Shown one piece after another: positions 11,294-23,186 of a stretch of DNA of 64,000 bases (position 1 is its first letter; every line of letters starts with the position of its first letter). The position numbers and the translations under genes were made by a program. Below the pieces are notes generated by a model. The model did not search any database. It saw nothing but the letters and a program-made list of their open reading frames with translations, and was not told the origin of the DNA. Origin of the DNA: Cladobotryum mycophilum (lineage: Eukaryota; Ascomycota; Sordariomycetes; Hypocreales; Hypocreaceae); the NCBI GenBank assembly GCA_036429605.1, contig JAVFKD010000002.1, positions 3,968,001 to 4,032,000 of the forward strand, written 5' to 3'.

Positions 11294-12934
11294 ATGATCA
11301 CTGCAAAATTATCAATTTTATTTGTCTTCTTCATTTTGATCTACTGGATCAGCAGCGTGTTCCTTGAATATCGTCGGTATGAGAAAACTCGCCAACAGAT
11401 GGGATGCGCGCCGCTCCCGCGATACCCCAACAGGGACAAGATCCTGGGTCTCGACTATGTCATGGCCATGCTGAAAGCCCTCAAAGAGAATCGCTTCTTG
11501 GAGTTTCAAAAGGAGACATACTCTGGTCGCGGCTCCAAAGTCTGGCAGGCCAATTTCATGGGCAATCGCATGGTGTACAGTTCTGAGCCGGAGAATATGA
11601 AGGCCCTGTCTACATCGCACAAGGATAGCTTTGCTATCGAGCCTATTCGGGTCGCAAACGGCGCCATCACGCCGCTTACGGGCCGTGGTGTCAGTTCGTC
11701 GGATGGGGAAAAGTGGCAGTCCTCTCGCGATCTAGTCAAGCCGTACTTTGAGCGCTCAGGTTTCGCCAACCTGAGCCGTTTGAGCGAGCATGTGGATCGT
11801 CTGTTGAATAAGATTCCTACAGATGGGTCAACCGTCGATATGCAGCCACTATTCCAGCGATGGGTAAGCAAACGGGTTTCAAGTATTCTTTAAAACTCAT
11901 TTAGCTGAACTTTGCTACCCAGTTCCTTGATACATCGACAGACTTCCTTTTCGGCGAAACAGTCAACTCGCTGGATCATCCTGAACATGACTCGCCACAG
12001 AGAGACATGGTCATAGTCATGGCTGGGCTCCGCGTTCGGCTGCAACTGAGTTCATTCCTCTTTCTTCATCGCGACAAGGAATGGTTCGCAGCTTGCAAGC
12101 GAATTCACGCCTTCTTGGACAAGTACATCGACGAGGCTTATCGACAGCTGGAACAAGAAAAGAAGAACGACAAGCCAGCGGCCTATCCTAATGGGGAACC
12201 CCGCGATGACTTTCTGTGGACAATCGCTCGCCATGTGCCGGACAAGCTTAAACTTCGAACACAATTAACGGGTGTCTGGATTCCTTCTAATGAGACGACA
12301 TCGATTTTGATGAGCAATACTCTGTTTGCGCTGGCAAGACATCCCGGGGTTGTTGAGAGACTTCGAAAAGAGATTCTTGCTTATGGCGACAAGCCCCTTA
12401 CATTTGAAGGCCTCAGGTCCATCTCTTATCTGCGATGGGTCGTCAATGAAAGTGAGTTTTATACTTTTTCCAAGCCCCCAAGACTAATAATTGTCAAATC
12501 TAACATCATCCATAGGTCATCGTCTCTACCCAGTCAGTCTCCAAACCGTCCGTGCCTGTATCAAAGATACCGCGCTTCCCACCGGCGGCGGCCCAGACGG
12601 GAAATCCCCCATCTACTGCTCCAAAGGCGACATCGTGCACTGTAACCGCTACCTCATGCATCGCGATCCTGATCTCTGGGGGCCCGACGCCGAGGTGTTT
12701 CGCCCCGAGAGGTGGGAGACGGCACGCCCAATGTGGAACTTTGTGCCGTTTGGTGGAGGGCCGCGAATCTGCCCAGCACATGTCATGGTCGATACTGAGT
12801 GCAGCTATACCATCTTTAGATTACTGCAGGTCTTCAAGGCGATTGAACCGAGAGATGATGAACCTTATACGGCGGTTATGCGAGTCGGGCCTTCGAATAA
12901 GAACGGCTGCAAGGTTGCCTTCATTCCAGCTTGA
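11294..12934 (+). CDS. Cytochrome P450 monooxygenase 2 (CYP52/CYP539-like)
   Basis: P450 of 505 residues. Three exons (11294-11863, 11923-12451, 12516-12934) close in frame. It has an N-terminal anchor (LFVFFILIYWISSVF), E-x2-R as NESHRLYP, the P-E-R-W segment (FRPERWE), and a heme loop FGGGPRICPA, typical of the fungal alkane/fatty-acid hydroxylase side of the P450s. The I-helix is odd: WIPSNETTS stands where A-G-x-D-T-T is expected, so the usual Gly is Ser and Pro enters the helix. Proton delivery could be altered, or the enzyme may do non-standard chemistry. It converges with the P450 at 13295-15242. Confidence 0.9.
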
Positions 12935-13294
12935 GGAAGAGACCGATTTGTCGTTCGAGCTGAAATAGACTGAGTCAAGTATATGACGATAATTCCCAAT
13001 GAAATTCCACATGCAGTGATAATTATCAATTCCAGTACATCCTAGGCAAATGGGCATTAAAAGAAGCTAGGACTGGTACGCATCATCATCCAAAATCCCC
13101 ATGACCTTGTTGCATGATGCAGGGCTTAACAGTAAAATACAAAGCATTCCATCATATGACCAAGTCTGATTCGGTATCTGGCCGTACGTCAGTGTATTCC
13201 CCGGACATTATGCTTTCATATATATGGGATAATTTCGGAGGCTCTTATAGCTACTCTACCAAATTGATGCATCTATGTATTCAGAGTCTTCAAG

Positions 13295-15242
13295 CTACAG
13301 GGAGTCAATATCCAGCTCCATCTTCTCCCTCTTTCTAATCAGTACCTTTGCCGTCGGACTCACACCCGTCGCTGCCCCCATAATCATTGGCTTGACGTCT
13401 GTTCCAGGCGACAATTTCCATTCATACTTGATCAAAATATGACACAACGCTACCTTGACCTCATTTGCGGCAAAGAATCTTCCAGGGCAGGCCCAGACGC
13501 CATGCCCGAAACCGAGATGGTCTCGGTGGGTCGATACAAGGAGGGACATGCTATCCTTACCCGACTGCGAACGCAGCTTGAGGAAACGGCTACCATCCCA
13601 CTTTTCTGGGTTCTCGTAGGCATCCGGGTCGCGCATACGGTAAGCGTCGACGAATGTGCGAGCACCTTTTGGGATGACCAGGCCATTGGAGAGCGTAACA
13701 TTGTCGATGGCCATCCGACGCATTGCAGCTGTTCATTGTTACCAAGCCGCTGTACGTAAAGGATCATGCGCGCATGGATGACTTACCAAGACTGACGGGC
13801 TTCAACCGCTGTGACTCTTTGGCAATGCTATCAAGCAACTTCATGTTATACAGCGAATTCTTCTTCCAACCCCCATCCTCAACTCTCGCACAATCTCCTC
13901 CCTCGCCAGCTGCATATACTCGGGATTCTGTGCCAGGTCTAGCATCACTTGTGCCAACAAGTCCGTCGTCGTATGAGTCGCACCGACCGAGAGCATGAGC
14001 TGGAAAGCGGGCATGTTGAATTTGAGTCCCTTGCGGGTCGCCTCCTCATCTGCCCAGTCGAGAGCATCGTTAAAATAGGGCGGCAGCTTGCCATCGGCCA
14101 ATGCCATTCGCCGAATCTCACGCCGCTTCGCAATCACGGGAGCAATCACACGCTCTGCTTCTCTGTACTGCGCACGGAGGGCCTTGCACTCTGGCAGAAA
14201 CCAATGAAAGAGCTTGCGCAGGTTGCGAGGATAGACACGGAGTTTGGCTGCTGAGTAAAACAGGTTGATGGTGTATTGCTTGGTGATGTTTAACCATTCA
14301 GCATCGCGGCAAAGCTGGTCGCCAAGGAAGACGCGAGAAGAGATTCGAGCAACAATGTCCAAGATTGCAGGCTTGAGGGTCATCTCAGTCCATTCTGTTG
14401 GCCGTTAGGAGATTCGTATCTTGGTACTTCATCTAGACGGTCACCCAGGTAGTTAGTAAAAGGGGTACTCACCATGAGAGTCACCTAAATTGACGGAGGC
14501 TGCAATAGCCATTTCCTCCGCTAGTGGCTCTGTTACTTTAGCTGTTATGTACATGAGCCATTGTGAAAGATTGAGAGATTAATCAAGAAAGAATTTGAGT
14601 ATCGGCTCACAGAGATGTGTGGTCAATCGCTTTCTTAGTACAGCTTCAAGCAGTTGGTCGTCATTGGCGAACTGTGACATGGCTTCAAATCCAGGAATAC
14701 TCCCATGAAAGTCCTACAATATCGACGATGTTTAGTGAACCCCTAGATTCGTATAGGACAGGACATTCATGACAAAAAACAGGTCGGTATCCAGCATACC
14801 TCCAAGTTGGCGGCAGGAAAACTAAGCTTGGCCTCGTTGCGAATCTCATCTACTAGTCGGTGAGGGAGCACGACAACATCGCCCAAATCCGTCAACATCC
14901 GATAGGGCTGGTCTGGGAATAGCTCGCGGGCCTTTTTAAACAAATGCGTACTTGAAAGAAGAAATTGACGCTGATGAGTCGATCAGTTAGCGACAGCAAT
15001 TATGCCTGGTAGATAAAACTTACCTTGGCTTCTGTTTCAGAACCAAACAAACCAACCGGGTTAATTGATGGGAGTTTCTTGATGTCTGAAGATGAGGCAA
15101 GCCATATGTATGCCAATAACACGCCGAGAAATGCTGTCGCAACATATGGCGACATCTCATATGAGGGCATTGGCATAGACTGGGGCCAATCCTCTAGCAG
15201 TGGAAATGGTGTTGTTAAAGATGACATATTCGTGTTGAACAT
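13295..15242 (-). CDS. Cytochrome P450 monooxygenase 3 (CYP503-like), frameshifted
   Basis: Resembles the ent-kaurene oxidase/CYP503 group. Six exons fit canonical splice sites: 15242-15024, 14970-14800, 14713-14612, 14542-14473, 14394-13787, 13728-13295. Motifs are VGATHTTTD (I-helix), KESQRL (E-x2-R) and FGHGVWACPGRFF (heme Cys ligand). Summed coding length is 1604 nt, one short of a multiple of three. The frame breaks between the I-helix and the E-x2-R helix, at or beside a five-base G run on the coding strand (C5 at 13870-13874); family-like sequence continues in the next frame (GGWKKNSLYNMKLLDS). It is either a recent pseudogene or a single-base assembly loss. The first in-frame ATG is at 15242; another lies five codons on. 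Confidence 0.85.
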
Positions 15243-16460
15243 TTCGAGATACAACCTCCGAGCATCGTGTATGTCTAACTATTCTCGGGAATATCCAAGT
15301 ACTTGTAGATGTTTGGCGTCTCTTTCAAGATCCAACGTTTGAGACGAGCCCTCCGCATAACGGCTACCGCACATTCGGGTTCACCTGGAATGGAATCAAA
15401 TCACCGCATTAAGAGCGAATTAATCTTCCATATCATGGACGTCAAGTCAACACAGCTTGCTCAGGTCCATATCCATAGACTATGAGCTGCCTGTGCTTCT
15501 CGGACATTACCTACCTAATCAAGACAGTCCCATACTTGATCCCATGTGCGTGTGCGCTATACCCCGAATGTAGAGTAAAGATGGTCCGAATCTCGGTTAC
15601 AGCCATTTGTAGATGCACCGTCTACTGCACCAGCAGGTGTGGTTAATTTTATATTTGTAGTAGAATGATATACATGTTTAGATCTTGAGCTTGTGTGTCT
15701 GCTTCTGGTTGCCAATGTTTCGAGTACCTACCCTGTAAAGCAGCATCCGTAGACACCCTCAAACATATGTTGGCTGCTGTTGACACTCTTCCTTTTTTTT
15801 TAGCCTTTCTAACATCGTTTCCAACAGAAAATTCTCATCTAAACACTCTGTCTAATAGGATGTTTAATTTCGAATATCTCGCAACAGCATCTTCTTCTCA
15901 ATGTTGAAAAAGGGTCTCGTGAGCGCCTTCGCATATATGCCCTCGTGATAAACAACTCGTTGACTTCACTTCAAGATGGATAGATCATTTGGCGTTGGGC
16001 GGGTGACATTCCGCCCCTCCGCCTGTCAAACAGCCCAGCCCAGCCCTGGAGCCGAACCCTCCCTCCATTGTCCAGCCCATCTCACCCGTGGACCCGTTGC
16101 CCCCCTCCCCGTCATTTAGCTGTCTCAGGCTTAATGAGGGGCCCTGAAATGCCCCTGGATTCTTAGATCATCGTCATCTTTTAGCAGTGGAGCTGTAGCA
16201 CTCCTGCATCCCACTTTCAATTTCAATCTCCATCCAATCCATTCATTCGCTTTGTTGCCTAGACAAGGCATACAGTTTTTGTTTTTTTCTCCTTCACACG
16301 ACACGAACACAACACGACGCAAACCTCGTATTCAGTATTGCTACCAGTATCTGCAAATAAGATATCTATTACGTCCAATCGCCATGCTTTCAATCGAATG
16401 AGCACCGAGTCCGTCTAATCCCAATTCCACGTCTCTAATGTTGTCGCGGATCGACCGGTG
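15243..16460. other. Intergenic; promoter of the EH-domain gene
   Basis: No gene seen. From about 15980 to 16460 the sequence becomes C/T-rich with CAGCC repeats and pyrimidine tracts, as is usual for the promoter and long 5' UTR of a housekeeping fungal gene. The left part is the upstream region of the P450. Confidence 0.4.
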
Positions 16461-18781
16461 ATGCATCCCGCCGCCAACAGTCGCGGCATCAGCAATCACA
16501 ACAATAACACCAACAACAATTCCAAGTCCTCGGACGACAGCGCTGCCGCAACCGCTCTCAGAGGTGCCTCGCTGGCTTGGACGCACGAGAAAGTCGAACG
16601 AGTTCCTCCATCGCAGAGTCTTCAACCTCATACGCACACGAACAAGGATCATGACGCAGCCCTCACTGCAGCAACAGCCTCAGCAGCTGCCGGAAGGGCG
16701 CGAAGTCCAAGTCGAACCACATCTACACGAGGGCCCGCCCCCAGCCACAATCACAGGCTGTCACACACCACCATGCGGAGCACGGAGCCAGCTCGCTCGA
16801 GGTAGTTCCAAAGGAGCAGCACCAGGGTTTCATTGCGGCAAGGCTACATCAACTCGGCGCAGCGAGCGCGCATACGACTACATATCTGGCGCCGACACAA
16901 GCGGCCGGTCTGGGAAGAGCGGATGCTAAGAGCCCAAGTCTCATTGCAGCGACGCTGGCGGCGAGTCGTAGTGCGAGCCCAAACGCTGCTGCGAGGACGG
17001 TCAGAAGGGTGGGCAGTGTTGGCACCTTGAGTTCTTTAAGCAGTGGCGGTGGTGATGCCGTCGATTTAAGGTCGCTTGCACCCACGGGGTCCTTGGTCCA
17101 TCGGTTCGAAAGAAAACGAGGTGATAGAGGGCCGGATAAAGGAACTGTGTCCCCTCCGGAAGAGAACGGGAGCAGTGCGGATGAGAGGCTACGAGTTCCG
17201 GCAAAGGCTTCAGTGCGTAAGCCAAAATCAAAATCAGAGGGACAACCGCCTACTCCTCCGCCAGCCCGGCAATCCAACACTGAGCTGCTCCCTTCGAAGC
17301 GTCCTCCTTCCCCGCCCGCGATCACGCCAGCAAGAGTATCCAAGCCAAAGCCAAAAACTCCCGTCGTCAATAAGGGTCAAACAAGGAGCATGGCTCCAAC
17401 TCCTAGTCCCCGAGGGTCTTCCCCACCAAGATCTCAATCAACGCCCAAATCCTCTACAAAGAGTCTGCAAAAGGTAGAATCACGCTCCAGCACCCCTCCG
17501 AAGCTATCGCCATCGAGCAGGCGGCCAATGACCCCAACCTCAATGCCCAACAGTAATCAGCCTACTCTAACAACGTCTTCGACACAACAGAGACAACCAA
17601 GCCCATTGGCTCAGGGAATAGGGAAAACCGGCACCGTGGTGGTAACACCGAGTCGTAGCCCATCCACACCTCAAACTCGACAGACCCCTTCGTCTACTGA
17701 ATCACAGTCACCTTCTCCGCCCGTCATCCAGAAGTTGATGCCGGAAGTGGTATCTCCACAGCCACGAAGGATATCAAAATCAGCATTGAGTCCGATAAAT
17801 TCGCCTCATCTTGCTCTAAATCCGGTTCAGTCTATATCACCACCATCGCCTGATCCACCCAAAAGAAGTCCTGAGCCGAAGCGGCCTCCAACGCCACCAA
17901 AACCACGTGGAAGCACCAAGGTCGAGCAGCCTACAGCAAGGGGACGGCCACGCGGTAAATCGGACGCATCGACTCGAGCGAAATCCGGCAGCATTGGAAT
18001 GTCACATACGGGCGGGAGATCTGTGCCGCCGCCACCAGTTCGGCAGGCTAATTCTCGACACGCTCCACCGTTACCGTCCAGGGGCCAGACTATTATTAGT
18101 GCTCCGTCCTCGCCTACCCGCGACGCTCCGAGGAGACGTCTAACCAACCCTTCCACAACCAGTCTTCAACTGGGATCGCTCACCGATGCCATCGTTGCTG
18201 GTTCCTTGGCTTCGGCTCGGATCACACCACACAATACTGGTACTTCACTCCCACCTCTAAACTTACCCAAGCGGCAAAAATCCCCAAAGCTGCTCCAAAC
18301 GCTTCGTCAACCTGTCAGTCTGAGTGACGAAGAGTCAGACAGACACAAAAAGGCACATCACCCAAAACTACGCAAGGGAAAACATGCTCATCACGAAGGC
18401 TCTCGCAAGAGATGGCGAGAGGAGATTACGCAGCGGGAGAGAAAACGTTACGAAGGTCTATGGGCATCCAACCGCGGCTATCTACTGAACGGTAGTCCAT
18501 CCTCGAGCGTTGGCGATGTTACCAAGGACCTGACGCAGTATGTGGCCAACATAGTGGTACGCGAGGTATGGAGGCGATCGCGATTGCCCGTTGATGAACT
18601 AGCAGAGATTTGGGATTTAGTCGATCGCGACAGAGGAGGAATGCTGAATAAACAAGAGTTTGTGGTTGGAACGTGGTTGGTGGATCAGCGATTGAAGGGT
18701 AGAAAAGTTCCAGCCAGGGTCATGGACAGCGTGTGGGGGAGTGCGAATGGAGTGACCATCAGGAAGCCAAAGAACAGATGA
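16461..18781 (+). CDS. EH-domain protein, Irs4/Tax4-like
   Basis: Long disordered, Pro/Ser/Thr-rich protein with a C-terminal EH domain (about 18430-18780). The domain has WASNRGYLLNG, an R-x-S-R-L-P core (WRRSRLPVDELAEIWDLVD), and the single EF-hand-like loop DRDRGGMLNKQEF. In yeast, Irs4 and Tax4 act in phosphoinositide signalling at the plasma membrane and in autophagy; the same role here is inference. The N-terminal reading frame from ATG 16461 and the main frame do not meet. Either a 41-nt intron (16802-16842, GTAGTT donor) joins them, or one base is missing, most plausibly in the C5 run at 16738-16742, since the main frame reads protein-like upstream of the donor (HHHAEHGASSLEVVPKE). 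Confidence 0.85.
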
Positions 18782-19098
18782 GACAGGATAAGAGTGGTGG
18801 AATGACGCATAGCATGGGCGTTTGTATCAGCATTATACCCTAAATTACATGGCGATTGCTGCATTGAACCAAGAGTAGATATAGACAATATACATATAAA
18901 GCACTCGAATTCTTGGGCTGGCGTATGCCTGATGGGTGAAATACGGGAGTATGATAGCTCCCATGGAGAACTAGAGTTGTCTATTCCATGTGTGTCGCTC
19001 TAGGTATAAAAAGCGTGAATTCATGTTAGTCCTGAGACAAACTTGGAAGCTTAACCGATTCGAAACAATGTCCCGAGCTTCACAAGACCCTCAATCTA

Positions 19099-19645
19099 CT
19101 AATTCGGCAAGATACGGTTGCCATTCTTGTAGACGGTGCTGGTTTCGTTACCAAATTGGACCGGGACTGCCCAATTGATGAGAATGGGGTTCTCCATAGC
19201 ACCAATCAAGGTGAACATGCTCGCAGTGACCAAGACATCGTCGCCCGGGACGTTCCACTCGGCCACCGGAGTAGTGATTTGCATGTTAATGGCCTGGTCG
19301 TGGGGTTTCATATTGTGTGTGACTTATTAACATTAGCCGAGTTTCTTGCCTGGTTATTTTTGCCGATGATTGAGTTGATCTGGCGAATCGAGTACTTGCG
19401 GCTCACAAGGTCGAATGACTCGGCAAGCATACCGATGCTTCCGGGGTAGTAGGAGCCCTTTGGTTGCGGGAACCAACCGATGGCAATGCTGGTGTCACGG
19501 ACACTTCCAGAGGCGATCTTGGTGGTGAGGCGGACGGTGAATTTGTCGCCTGGCTTGATGATCTCGGAGACGGCGATGCCACTGATCTGGTGGTGGCCTA
19601 GGCAACAGCCAAGAGGGAAGCGATAGTAGCAAGAGAGAAACGCAT
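19099..19645 (-). pseudogene. NIS1-like secreted effector gene, reading frame broken
   Basis: The mature part matches the NIS1 family of small secreted plant-immunity-interfering proteins: a start with ISGIAV, a K-P-G-D-K-F-T segment, a YPGS motif, a T-A-S-x-F-x-L segment and a C-terminal ETST. An apparent signal peptide starts at ATG 19645, but its frame meets TAG just before the mature region, which continues in another frame. The two exons (19645-19350 and 19293-19099) sum to 491 nt, one short of a multiple of three. The intron has a GC-AG boundary with a good CTAAT branch point. As read, the gene cannot produce a secreted protein; whether this is decay or a sequence error is open. Confidence 0.75.
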
Positions 19646-19749
19646 TTTGGCTGAGTTTGTCCGGCTTTGGGGGGTTCAATGTTTATTTCCATGAGATTAA
19701 TAGGGGACGTTGTAGGTGGTGACAATCGGACGGGTTTGTGACATCTTTA

Positions 19750-20334
19750 TACTTGCGTAAAGGAATGGGTCACCTCGAATGTATGTTTCAGATTTCTAAC
19801 ATTATTATTAGCAGTAAGGAGAATAACTGTAAGAAGAAGCAAAAGATCTGAATGTATCCTAGCTAATGAAGATTTGTATGCGTGCATAGGTGCATGCAAT
19901 ACAAGGCATCCTGGGCACCCATCATTTAATAGAGCTTCCTGCATGTGACCCCCTCGGCCTGGCAACAAAGAAACCTCATCCAAAGTGAGGATATATAAGA
20001 GTAACATATATTGTATCTATATAATATAAGCCTAATCGTTGAGAGTTTTGCCTGTTCCTTGATGGTAGAAAACTAGCAGTAAGCTATATGCTTTTTTATT
20101 AACATTACTGAGATCTTTATTTTTTATTTTTAAAGATTAGTTTTTTATTTATAATAATCGATAAGAAGATCTATAATATTTTATTTTATTAACTATTTCT
20201 GACTTAGTTAACCTATATTTAAATTACTTAACTTAAGGACAGGCGGCTAAGAATACCCGGATTATAAGTACTATACGTAGGATTATCATATAAATGGGTC
20301 TTATATATAAGAGAGTGGAACTGAGTTACATATA
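19750..20334. other. AT-rich intergenic DNA
   Basis: No coding frame is supported. From about 20000 to 20300 the sequence is strongly AT-rich and stop-dense, consistent with RIP or transposon decay. Confidence 0.5.
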
Positions 20335-20624
20335 CGGAGGTCGATCACAAAAGAGATGTCTAGATTTATGCAGAATTTATGCAGGGCTGCACAAATACAT
20401 TGTTCGGTACAAGAGGGTACCTTAGTCCCTATAAGAAGTGCCTAGAGGATACTTATTTATAGTGGACTGGTAGGTAGCCATAGACCTTTTTAGTGGTTAT
20501 TGCGCTATGAGGTTAGTGGTACACTCACTAGTAGCGTGAGCAACGTTTTGTATCTTATGTACCTAAATGACTAAGCCGGGATGACTAATCGATCTTTGGA
20601 CATCACTTTTGTGATCGACCTCTG
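20335..20624. mobile_element. MITE with TA target duplication (Tc1/mariner-type)
   Basis: Terminal inverted repeats of about 30 bp: the left end starts CGGAGGTCGATCACAAAAG, the right end in reverse complement starts CAGAGGTCGATCACAAAAG, and both continue to GATGTC. TA dinucleotides flank both ends (20333-20334 and 20625-20626). At 290 bp with no coding capacity, this is a non-autonomous element of the TA-targeting superfamily. Confidence 0.75.
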
Positions 20625-20888
20625 TATTAGTTTTTATTTCTCTTTCGCGTTAGGCCTCCTAGACCCTTGTTTTGTGCTGTGTGCATGAGCTTGGATTGGC
20701 ACTTGGTTATTGCTATCTGGTTCGGCCATGAGCTTTCTGGGTATTGGCCGAAATGAGCCCTTTGTTAATGTCACGTGATTGTGAATGTTTAGTGTCAAGG
20801 CAAGGAAAACCCGCTTCAATAGGACAACACACAGATCACGGAATACAGCAGCGGTTCATCCAACAAAATACGACATTAGAGAGCAGAT

Positions 20889-23186
20889 ATGTCCTGCGCC
20901 TCAGGCTCTCAGAACCCACGGAAGACCAAACCCACGGACCTCCAAGGACGTCACGAGAATGATGGAGACACCCGTAATCCAAGAACAGCGTTCCGGTCGA
21001 AATCGACAAGACGATTCTTGTTATTCGTACTTGCTGTCACAACAGTCGTCCTGACAGCACTCTCACGATTCCAGCAAGGCATATTCTCCCAACTCGGTTT
21101 CCGGCCTTGGCGATCTCATCCCTTCACCCACCCAACACTTGGAGACGGCTTTCCGCTTTCAACCTTGGAGACCATCCTGCTCTCTGAACTCGATGCGTCT
21201 CGCGCTGCGGACTGGAGCTCCTACTACACCTCGCAAAGCCACTTCCCGGGCGAGGGCAAAGCACAAGCCTTGTGGACCAAGAAGAAATGGGAAGACTTTG
21301 GTATTCCAGAGACGGAGATCGTTAAATACAATGCATCGATAAGCGCACCAATCTTTCAACGGCTGGCGCTGATAGACACCTCAAAGGCTCCATCTCCGTC
21401 TGTGATGTACGAAGCCAAGTTGATGGAAGAGCTGCCATCGGGCGACCCGTCCAAGATTCGAACTCCTGCTTTCCACGGGGCATCTGCTAGCGGTAATGTG
21501 ACAGCACAGTTCGTATATGCAAACTTTGGCCGTGGCCAGGACTACGATGACTTGGAGCGAAACAACGTCTCGGTAAAAGGCAAGATTGCTATCGTCAAGT
21601 ATGGCATGGTCTTTCGAGCAGAGAAAATGAGTACTGCGGCAGAGAGAGGCCTCGTTGGGATTTTGACATACTCGGATCCACAACAGGACGGCAACATCAC
21701 AGAAGGGCATGGTTACAAAGCATACCCAGACGGACCGGCTCGCCCCGAGACTTGCATTGAGAGAGGTGGAATAGGTTCAATCCGTGAGTCTTTATGCTTG
21801 AACCTATTACGCCTTATCGGGTTATGATGGTTGACTAGTATCGCCAGACAACGCCAGTGCTGGTAATCCCCCTGTACCAGGAAAATCCATTCCCTCACTT
21901 CCAGTCTCCTACGGCGACATACTACCATTCCTCAAGGCGCTTCATGGTCACGGACCAAAAGCAGCTGACATGAGCAGCAATTGGCATGGCGGTGGGCTGT
22001 ACTATAAGGGAGTAGAATATTATGTCGGCCCATCGCCATCGCATATCGTCTTGAATCTGAATAACCAAATGAGCTTCCCGACACTGGACGTGCACCAAGT
22101 ACTTGGCACCATCAGAGGGTCCATTGAGGATGAGGTAATTTTGCTAGGGAACCATCGCGACTCGTGGGGACCCGGAGCCGGTGACTCCATCAGCGGTGCT
22201 GCGGCATTGATGGAGGTCGTCCGAAGTTTCGCAACAGCATACAGGAGGGGTTGGCGGCCTCGTCGAACCATCATGTTTATCAGCTGGGAAGGCGCAGAAA
22301 CGGGACAGGTTGGGTCCGAGCCTTGGATAGCCTCTCATCTCCCCTGGCTTCAGAAGACTGCTGTGGCGTATCTGAACGTCGTCGTTGCAGCAGGAGGCAC
22401 TCGGTTCCAAGTCAAAGCTACCCCACTCCTACAAAGGGTAATCCACAGGGCCACCAAAGCAGTCGCTTCTCCCGAAGGTGGAACGGTCTTTGATCGCTGG
22501 GGGGAGAGCTGGTCGCAGCAGGAGGAGGAGATGCCATCCCATTCCTCGAGACTGCTTGTGTGCCGACCACTGACCTCAGCTTCGGTGCCGTTTATTGGCC
22601 CTACCACTCAAACTTTGACACCTTCACTTGGATGAATACCGCTGGAGATCCAGGATGGAAGTACCACGTCACAACTGCAAAGCTCTGGTCTCTGATAACA
22701 TCATACTTGTCCGAAAGTCCCGTCTTGCAAATTAAGGCTGCTGATTATGCTGTCGCGATGCGGAAGTATGTCAAAAGGATCAAAGACTCGATCCCAGGCT
22801 CGGCATCTTTCGACCTCGGGCCTCTAGAGGATGCTATTACAACATTTCACAACGCAAGCATAATCTTGGATGCTTACGCGTCCTCTCTCAGACCAACCGA
22901 GAGCGGTGAGACGACTCGACAAGTAAATCAAAAGTATATGAACCTGGAACGCCAATTCTGCTACAAGGGCGCACATCTGATCTACGAATTTTCTGCCTTC
23001 TACACAGATCCGCCAGAGTTCCCTCATCTTTACCGGAGCCTTCAGTCTGGAAACTTGGAAGAAGCTCGGGTAATTATGTTCCCTCAACCCTTCTTTTCTC
23101 CGACACCCATGCTGACCACTCTTAAGGAATGGATGGACATCATCCGAGCCAGGATCAGAGATGCCGCTGATATCGCGAAGTTGTAA
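20889..23186 (+). CDS. M28-family (PSMA/transferrin-receptor-like) protein, frameshifted, degenerate metal site
   Basis: Type II membrane protein like glutamate carboxypeptidase II: short cytosolic tail, signal anchor near residues 42-60 (FLLFVLAVTTVVLTAL), a PA-type domain, then the M28 domain and C-terminal helical dimerisation domain. Exons 20889-21783 and 21839-23186 sum to 2243 nt, one short of a multiple of three; the break is at the G6 run 22499-22504, after which family sequence resumes in the next frame (GDAIPFLETACVPTTD). Of the metal and catalytic positions, GNHRDSW His, GAGD Asp and YHSNFDTF His remain. The E-E pair reads A-E (SWEGAETG) and the N-x-D ligand reads NVVV. Probably catalytically dead even if the frame is intact. 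Confidence 0.85.
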
